Shown here: in pieces, positions 57,315-64,000 of the stretch
Layout of the letters: each line of letters starts with the position of its first letter
Numbering within the stretch: position 1 is the stretch's first letter
Assembly: GCA_035463475.1 (NCBI GenBank)
Contig: DATHTE010000072.1
Coordinates: 62,001 to 126,000 of the forward strand
Reading direction: 5' to 3'
Source: JACPDI01 sp035463475
Lineage (GTDB): Bacteria; Acidobacteriota; Vicinamibacteria; Vicinamibacterales; 2-12-FULL-66-21
Length of the DNA: 64,000 nucleotides
Notes under the pieces: generated by a model
Database searches by the model: none
The model's input: only the letters and a program-made list of their open reading frames with translations
Told to the model about the DNA's origin: nothing
Translations under genes and position numbers: made by a program

Positions 57315-58104
57315 ACGTCGGACCGCCGCCGTTGATCGTGCCTTCCGGGCTCCTCTCGGTGCCGCCCGTGATCTGGACCGGCAGCTCGGAATCGAACGAG
57401 CCGCGCCGTTCGACATCCGTGCGCAGCGTGAGCGGCTGACCCGCGGCCACGCGGATCCGCGCGTCACCGCGATCGAGCTCGAGCCGTCCCTGATCGGTGA
57501 GGCTCGCGAGCGACAGATCGATGTCCGTCCGGTCCCCTTCGAGCGAGAACGACCCGCGCACGTTGTCGAACCGCGAACTTCCACCGCGATCGATCTCCAC
57601 GCGAACGTCCCCCGCGACGTCGTTCACGCGCAGCTCGCTGCGGTCCGCCTCGATGGTGATCCGTCCTTCAAAGCCCGCGATCGTCGAGTTCGAGCGATCG
57701 ATGTCGAGACTGAGCCTGAGGCTCCTGGGCGCTTGGATCTCGTAATGGATGTCTGGCAGGCCGCCCGAGTCACGACCCCAGCCGCTCCACGTCGCGGACA
57801 CCGCTTCGTAGTTGGATCGGATGCTGATGCGGTTCGGCTCGGCATCGATGTCCACCTGCGTGGCATCGACGGCTCGCTGGGCATAGTCATCGCTCATCCG
57901 GGACGTGGCTTCGATGCGCGCGCGGATCTGCACGTCCGCGCGATCCCAGGCGGTCAGTCGAACGGTCCCCTTCGTGGCACGCAGGCTCAGGGCACCGCCG
58001 GGGTTCAGCGGCAGGGTCTGCTCGACGGTCCGGCTCTGTGCCAGCAGCGGCACCGCCTGGCAGACGAGCGCCGACGCGAACGCGAGCGACAAAACAGATC
58101 GCAT
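57268..58104 (-). CDS. Exported DUF4097-family beta-helix protein
   Basis: 278 residues with a signal peptide ending at PLLAQ. Repeating short strands (GGALSLRATKGTVRLTAWD, RSLRLSLDIDRSNSTIAGFEGRITIEADRSELRVNDVAGDVRVEIDRGGSSRFDNVRGSFSLEGDRTDIDLSL) form the DUF4097 right-handed beta-helix. It shares layout with the shorter protein at 39401. Found in many cell-envelope-stress or PspC contexts but without a known activity. Last gene of the minus-strand run from 63206; gap to the methylase gene 45 bp. Confidence 0.85.
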   Translation of the reverse strand: MRSVLSLAFASALVCQAVPLLAQSRTVEQTLPLNPGGALSLRATKGTVRLTAWDRADVQIRARIEATSRMSDDYAQRAVDATQVDIDAEPNRISIRSNYEAVSATWSGWGRDSGGLPDIHYEIQAPRSLRLSLDIDRSNSTIAGFEGRITIEADRSELRVNDVAGDVRVEIDRGGSSRFDNVRGSFSLEGDRTDIDLSLASLTDQGRLELDRGDARIRVAAGQPLTLRTDVERRGSFDSELPVQITGGTERSPEGTINGGGPTFTVVAHRARVTLRKM

Positions 58105-58149
58105 GGCTCCTCCTGACGCCGGGTTAGACGAGAGAACGGGGAGAAAAGG

Positions 58150-58933
58150 TCAGGGGAGATTGGACCGGCCCAGCTCGTACAGCGCGATGGCGGCCGCGGC
58201 GGCGACGTTCAGCGAGTCGATCCCCGTTCGCATCGGAATCCGGGCGCGGGCGTGAGCAAGCGTCGCGGCCTCGCTGCTCAGCCCCTCACCTTCGTGCCCG
58301 AGGAGCAGGGCCACGCGGCGCGGGCGGAGATCGGGCGCGAGCGTGGCGATGCCAGGAACGTCTCCGGCCGGCGTCAACGCGACAAGGGCCCAGCCGTGCG
58401 AGCGCAGGGCCTCCAACGGGCCGGGCCAGTCGTCGAGCGTGACGAACGGCAGGGTCAGCACCGCTCCCATCGAGGTGCGAATGGCTTTCCGGTACAACGG
58501 ATCGCCGCAACCGGGGGACAGCACCACGCCGGCGGCGCCGAGCGCCGCCGCGTTGCGGAAGACCCCGCCGACATTGTCGGGATTGCCCACGCGTTCGAGG
58601 ATCACCAGCGGGCCCCGTCCGGCGAGCAGTTCGTCGAGCGCGACCGGCTGCCCCCGTTCCGCGATCGCGAGGCATCCGCGGTGGATGTCGAAGCCCGCGA
58701 GGTGGTCGAAGAGGTCGCGCTCGGCCAGGAACACCGGGCACGGCGCCGCGTCGAGGAGATCGTCGAGCGCGGCGTGCGCGGCGGGCGTCACGAGGACGGA
58801 TCGCGTCGCGAAGCGGGACTGCTCGAGGAGACGCTGCACGACCAGGCGGCTCTCGGCGAGAAAGACGCCGTGGTCGCGCAGCAGCTCGGGCTCCCGCACG
58901 CTGCGGTAGAGGGCGACGCGCGGGTCGTCCGGA

Positions 58934-58956
<23 letters not shown>
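58150..58956 (-). CDS. SpoU/TrmH-family RNA 2'-O-methyltransferase
   Basis: 268 residues. The start seems to be a TTG at 58956, overlapping the S9 peptidase stop by 23 bp; a later GTG is at 58899. SPOUT motif 1 is ILERVGNPDNVGGVFRNAAALGA, motif 2 ALLLGHEGEGLS, and motif 3 IPMRTGIDSLNVAAAAAIALYE, so the trefoil-knot SAM site is complete. The N-terminal 100 residues are an L30e-like substrate-binding domain. It methylates a ribose in tRNA or 23S rRNA; which one is not clear. Confidence 0.9.
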
Positions 58957-60985
<2,029 letters not shown>

Positions 60986-61015
60986 GGGGGTACACTACCA
61001 CCCCCGGCGCCCGCG

Positions 61016-61618
61016 TTACAGCATGTGCCCGTTGCGCCGCAGCCAGCGGTGAGCGTCCCGGTAACGGGGGCACATCGCCGCGAGAAGCTTCCAGAACCGG
61101 CGGGAATGATCGGGATAGCGGAGGTGCGCGAGCTCGTGCAGCAGGATGTAGTCGCGGGCGTGCGCGGGCATGCGAATGAGCCGCCAGTTGAGCGACACGC
61201 TCCCGCGGCGGCGCGAGCACGAGCCCCAGAGCGTCCGCTGGCTGCGCACGGTCACGCGGGTGACGTTGAAGCCATGCCGCGCGGCAAACGTCAGCAACCG
61301 CGGCGGGAGTTCCTGCTGCGCGCGTTTTTTCAGCGCGGCGAGATCCGCGGCGCTCGGCTGCGCCGCGGCGGCGCGCATCGCCTTCGCGCGTTCGCGCTCG
61401 ATCCAGGCGCGCTGCGAGCGGACAAACGACGTCGCCTGCGCGAGGGTGCCGTGCGGCGGCACGGCAACCCGCAGCGTGCCGTCGGGCCTGATGCGCAGAA
61501 CGTACCGCCGCGCGCGCCGCACGCGGACGAAGCGCACGAGATGCACGGAGGTGCCGACGCGCACCGGGCGCGGCAGCTCGCTCGTCCGGCGCTCGTCGAA
61601 AGGCAGTGACATCTGCAT
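61016..61618 (-). CDS. YgjP/DUF45-family zinc metallopeptidase
   Basis: 200 residues from ATG 61618, which overlaps the pepT stop by one base (TGATG). HELAHLRYPDHSRRFWKLLAAMCPRY is the HELxH...DHxxxFW zinc site; TRVTVRSQRTLWGSCSRRRGSVSLNWRLIRMP is the conserved strand block before it. The family is called UTP pyrophosphatase-like or M48-like in annotation, but its activity is not established. Cytoplasmic. Confidence 0.92.
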   Translation of the reverse strand: MQMSLPFDERRTSELPRPVRVGTSVHLVRFVRVRRARRYVLRIRPDGTLRVAVPPHGTLAQATSFVRSQRAWIERERAKAMRAAAAQPSAADLAALKKRAQQELPPRLLTFAARHGFNVTRVTVRSQRTLWGSCSRRRGSVSLNWRLIRMPAHARDYILLHELAHLRYPDHSRRFWKLLAAMCPRYRDAHRWLRRNGHML

Positions 61619-62859
61619 CACGCCGCCCAGATCTGGCAGAGATTCACGATCACGGCGACCGCGGCGTCCATGTCCTGCGCCGAGACCCACTCCAGGCGCG
61701 AGTGAAAGTTGTGCTCGCCGGCGAACAGGTTCGGCGTGGGCAGCCCCATGAAGGAGAGCCGCGATCCATCCGTCCCGCCGCGAATGGGTTTCTCGCGGAC
61801 CTCGAGGCCCGCCGCCCGGATCGCCTCCCGCGCGCGATCGACCACCAGCGGATGCCGCTCGAGCACCTCGCGCATGTTGCGGTAGGACTCCTCGACCGCC
61901 ACGTCGACGCGCACGCCCGGCGTGCTCGCGGCGGCCCCCCGCGCGGCGTCCTCCACGAGCGTTCGATACTCCCGCAGGCGCCGCGTGTCGAAATCGCGCA
62001 GAAGGACGCGCACGCGCGTCCGCTCGGTCCCGCCATCCACGACGTACGGGTGAACGTAGCCATCATACCCCTCGGTCGTCTCGGGCGAGAGGCGATCTGC
62101 GGGCAGCGCCGCCACGAACCGCGCCGCGGCGCGCAGCGCGTTCACCATCCGCCCTTTCGCGTACCCGGGGTGAGTATTGAAGCCGTGGAACGTCACGATC
62201 ACCGTGTCGGCCGAAAAGCTCTCGTACTCCAGCTCTCCCCGCGCGCCGCCATCGATCGTGTAGGCCGCCGTCGCTGCGAACCTTCCGACGTCGAGATGTT
62301 TCGTCCCGCGCCCGATTTCCTCGTCCGGCGTGAAGGCAATGCGGACCGTGCCGCGTGGGATCTCGGGGTGCGCGAGCAGGTACTCGGCCGCGGCTACGAT
62401 CTCCGCCACGCCCGCCTTGTCGTCCGCGCCAAGCAGCGTCCGGCCGGACGCCGTGACCAGGTCGTTGCCCAGCTGCGATCGCAGCTCGGGGTCATCCTCG
62501 ACGCGCAGCACCATCGACGGATCGTCGGGGAGCACGACGTCTCGCCCATCGTAAGCCCGGTGCACGATGGGGTTGACGTCCTGCCCACTCATTTCGGGCG
62601 ACGTGTCCACGTGCGCCAGAAAGCCAATCGCCGGCGCGTCCTCGCGGCCGGCGGTGGCCGGCAGGGTCGCCATCAGGTATCCGAACTCGTCGACGGCGGC
62701 ATCGGCCACGCCGAGCGCCTGAAGCTCGCCGGCGAGCATGCGCATCAGCGTCAGTTGCCCGGGCGTGCTCGGGACGGAGACGGACGCCTCGCTCGATTGC
62801 GTATCGAGGCGCACGTATCGCAGGAACCGCTCGAGGGCGCTGGTTTGGACGGGTTTCAT
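61618..62859 (-). CDS. pepT: Peptidase T (tripeptide aminopeptidase)
   Basis: 413 residues, usual PepT length. M20 metal-site motifs: FLAHVDTSPEMSG (His/Asp), LLGADDKAGVAEI (bridging Asp), AFTPDEEIGRGTKH (Glu-Glu pair and Asp in IDGGARGELEYESFSAD), and AGEHNFHSRLEWV (His). IRGGTDGSRLSFMGLPTPNLFAG is also characteristic. It removes N-terminal residues from tripeptides in the cytoplasm. Coupled by ATGA to the upstream Cys-cluster gene and by TGATG to the downstream zinc-peptidase gene. Confidence 0.95.
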   Translation of the reverse strand: MKPVQTSALERFLRYVRLDTQSSEASVSVPSTPGQLTLMRMLAGELQALGVADAAVDEFGYLMATLPATAGREDAPAIGFLAHVDTSPEMSGQDVNPIVHRAYDGRDVVLPDDPSMVLRVEDDPELRSQLGNDLVTASGRTLLGADDKAGVAEIVAAAEYLLAHPEIPRGTVRIAFTPDEEIGRGTKHLDVGRFAATAAYTIDGGARGELEYESFSADTVIVTFHGFNTHPGYAKGRMVNALRAAARFVAALPADRLSPETTEGYDGYVHPYVVDGGTERTRVRVLLRDFDTRRLREYRTLVEDAARGAAASTPGVRVDVAVEESYRNMREVLERHPLVVDRAREAIRAAGLEVREKPIRGGTDGSRLSFMGLPTPNLFAGEHNFHSRLEWVSAQDMDAAVAVIVNLCQIWAA

Positions 62860-63206
62860 GCGTTGGCGGCGAGGGCGAGGGCTACGCAGGTGACCTGTGA
62901 GATCGCGCCCGCCTGCTGCAGCGCGGCCAGCAGGTCCTCCTCGACGCGCTCGTTGTCAATCTCGACGCGCGCGCGCTCGATTTCATGGGGCGCCGCGGAC
63001 GTGAAACACAGACGGCAGGGCGGGAGATCCTGTCCCCCAATCCGGACCGGCGGCCCGTCCGTCCGGCAGCTCACCGGGCGCGAGTCGTACAGATCGCACG
63101 TGCCGCGCGCGCTGACGCCAGCCAACGCGGCGTCGAGCAGCGCGTTGAACTGCCGATCCTCGGCGTCCACCCAGCGGACGAGCTGTGCGCGCGAGTGTCC
63201 CTGCAT
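62856..63206 (-). CDS. YkgJ-like cysteine-cluster protein
   Basis: 116 residues from ATG 63206, since the longer frame runs through the repeat at 63246. CDLYDSRPVSCRTDGPPVRIGGQDLPPCRLCF carries four Cys in the CxxxxxRPxxCR ... CxxC spacing of the YkgJ family, putative zinc- or Fe-S-binding proteins of unknown function. The N-terminal helix (AQLVRWVDAEDRQFNALLDAAL) is common in this family. The first Cys pairs seen in longer members are missing. First gene of the minus-strand run. Confidence 0.75.
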   Translation of the reverse strand: MQGHSRAQLVRWVDAEDRQFNALLDAALAGVSARGTCDLYDSRPVSCRTDGPPVRIGGQDLPPCRLCFTSAAPHEIERARVEIDNERVEEDLLAALQQAGAISQVTCVALALAANA

Positions 63207-63245
63207 CTGGAGACGAGCATACCTGAGGCCGGGCGGGAATACTCG

Positions 63246-63368
63246 AACCGCAGAGGACGCCGCGAATGCCGGAGGTCCGGCCTGAACGCTGGCCCGACTT
63301 TCGTCGGACTTCGTCGGGCCTGCCTGGCCGGCAGCCACGCCTCCGTGTTCTCAGCGTCCTCCGCGGTT
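63246..63368. repeat. Dispersed repeat with AACCGC/GCGGTT ends (copy 3)
   Basis: Starts AACCGCAGAGGACGC (63246-63260) and ends GCGTCCTCCGCGGTT (63354-63368): a 15-bp inverted repeat with one mismatch, bounding 123 bp. This matches the roughly 121-bp layout of copy 1 at 7821-7941. It lies in the divergent gap between the Cys-cluster gene and trxC; the inner sequence has several GGCC-rich short palindromes. Confidence 0.7.
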
Positions 63369-63398
63369 CCAAGGCGCCTGTTCCACTAGAATCGAAGG

Positions 63399-63872
63399 AT
63401 GGACCGGCTCCAGTTCGATACAACAGGCGTCCTGATCGTCTGCGAGCGCTGCGGGCAGCGCAACCGCATCCGTTTCGAATCGCTCGATCGAGGGGCGCGC
63501 TGCGGCAAGTGCCAGGCCGACGTTCCGCCTCCCGCCTCGCCCGTGGAGGTGCGAACCGCGGAGGAGTTCGCCGCGCTCATCGACTACTCTGCCCTCCCCG
63601 TGCTCGTGGACTTCTGGGCGGCATGGTGCGCCCCCTGCCGCATGGTGGCCCCGGAACTCGCCAAGGTGGCCACGTCGCACGCCGGCCGGATCGTCGTGGC
63701 AAAGCTCGACACCGACGCGCTCTCCGACGTCGCGACCCGGCTCGGGATTCAGTCCATCCCCACGATGGCGCTGTTCCACGGCGGCCGCGAGCTCGCGCGA
63801 ACATCGGGCGCGCGGCCGGCCGCCGCGATCGCCGCCTTCGTGGACCAGGCGCACCCCGCGAACCTTCCTTGA
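63399..63872 (+). CDS. trxC: Thioredoxin 2 with N-terminal zinc finger
   Basis: 157 residues. The N-terminal CERC ... CGKC (Cys15, 18, 35, 38) zinc-binding motif precedes a thioredoxin domain with the WCAPC active site (Cys77, Cys80) and the cis-Pro in IQSIPTMALF. This is the TrxC layout, a cytosolic disulfide reductase often induced by oxidative stress. The active site WCAPC rather than WCGPC is common in TrxC homologues. GAAGGA lies ahead of the ATG. Followed 7 bp later by the exonuclease gene. Confidence 0.94.
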   Translation: MDRLQFDTTGVLIVCERCGQRNRIRFESLDRGARCGKCQADVPPPASPVEVRTAEEFAALIDYSALPVLVDFWAAWCAPCRMVAPELAKVATSHAGRIVVAKLDTDALSDVATRLGIQSIPTMALFHGGRELARTSGARPAAAIAAFVDQAHPANLP

Positions 63873-63879
63873 CGCGGCC

Positions 63880-64000
63880 GTGAAGATCGCGACGTGGAAC
63901 GTGAACGGCATCCGGGCCCGCGCCGGGCAGCTGCAGGAGTGGCTCGCGCGGGAGCGCCCGGACGTGCTCTGCCTCCAGGAAATCAAGGCGGCGCCGGGGC
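63880..64000 (+). CDS. xthA: Exodeoxyribonuclease III, N-terminal fragment
   Basis: Only 40 codons before the right edge, start GTG 63880. VKIATWNVNGIRARAGQLQEWLARERPDVLCLQEIKA shows the endonuclease/exonuclease/phosphatase fold opening with the catalytic Asn (WNVNGIRAR) and Glu (CLQEIK) of the ExoIII AP-endonuclease family. Repairs abasic sites. The call is partial, but the motif is distinctive. Confidence 0.9.
   Translation, partial: MKIATWNVNGIRARAGQLQEWLARERPDVLCLQEIKAAPG

Overview
The window is a GC-rich, gene-dense chromosomal segment with 55 protein genes called (two cut by the window edges), no rRNA or tRNA that I could see, and no gene-free stretch longer than about 220 bases. It most resembles an Acidobacteriota genome, probably of the Vicinamibacteria type. 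That is an inference from the mix: five large ADOP-type 'duplicated orphan' ABC permeases without any ATPase, two VPS10/BNR-repeat secreted proteins, M56 peptidase and HEAT-repeat proteins, DUF885, DUF1028 and DUF4097 proteins, secreted amidohydrolases, and abundant short dispersed repeats. No 16S gene is present to confirm it.

The most interesting block is 10.1-18.8 kb. Eight minus-strand genes in tight, mostly overlapping order encode a class I (ATP-dependent) benzoyl-CoA reductase, BcrC-BcrB-BcrA-BcrD, preceded by the three enzymes that process its product (Had, Oah, Dch) and by a TetR-type regulator. Together they would take benzoyl-CoA through cyclohexadienoyl-CoA to a ring-opened pimeloyl-type CoA. 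A near-consensus promoter lies ahead of the first gene, and its 18-bp spacer is filled by a perfect palindrome, AACGAACGTTCGTT (18823-18836), the likely operator of the TetR protein. No ferredoxin or benzoate-CoA ligase gene is in the window. A homocitrate/isopropylmalate-synthase-like gene and an SDR gene lie just beyond the distal end, and the SDR gene overlaps bcrD tail to tail.

The second notable block is 32.2-38.4 kb: blaI, then an M56 (BlaR1-like) membrane peptidase fused to seven HEAT repeats, then a second HEAT protein, then an ADOP permease, all on the minus strand with gaps of 3, 19 and 49 bp. Two abutting 18-bp dyads (GTGCTA-N6-TAGCAC) overlap the predicted blaI promoter. This reads as a proteolysis-controlled regulon feeding a membrane permease rather than beta-lactam resistance.

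Other regions: 0-7.9 kb holds secreted hydrolases, a vapBC-type toxin-antitoxin pair with repeats over its start, a ROK sugar kinase and a rhodanese. 18.9-32.2 kb holds sufE, a TolB-propeller/amidohydrolase fusion, an enoyl-CoA hydratase, an amidase and two ADOP permeases. 38.4-51.6 kb holds a nucleotidyltransferase, a PHP protein, an HTH-HicB fusion, bactofilin, an ACT protein, a large VPS10 protein, a BACON lipoprotein, DUF1028, a membrane MutS-like ATPase and an esterase. 51.8-64 kb holds two tandem ADOP permeases with a phosphatase, then a minus-strand run (YkgJ-like, pepT, YgjP-like, S9 peptidase, TrmH-like methylase, DUF4097), and finally trxC and the start of an exonuclease III gene.

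Dispersed repeats are a recurring theme. At least four families occur between genes, and several extend into reading frames, supplying protein tails or in-frame insertions.
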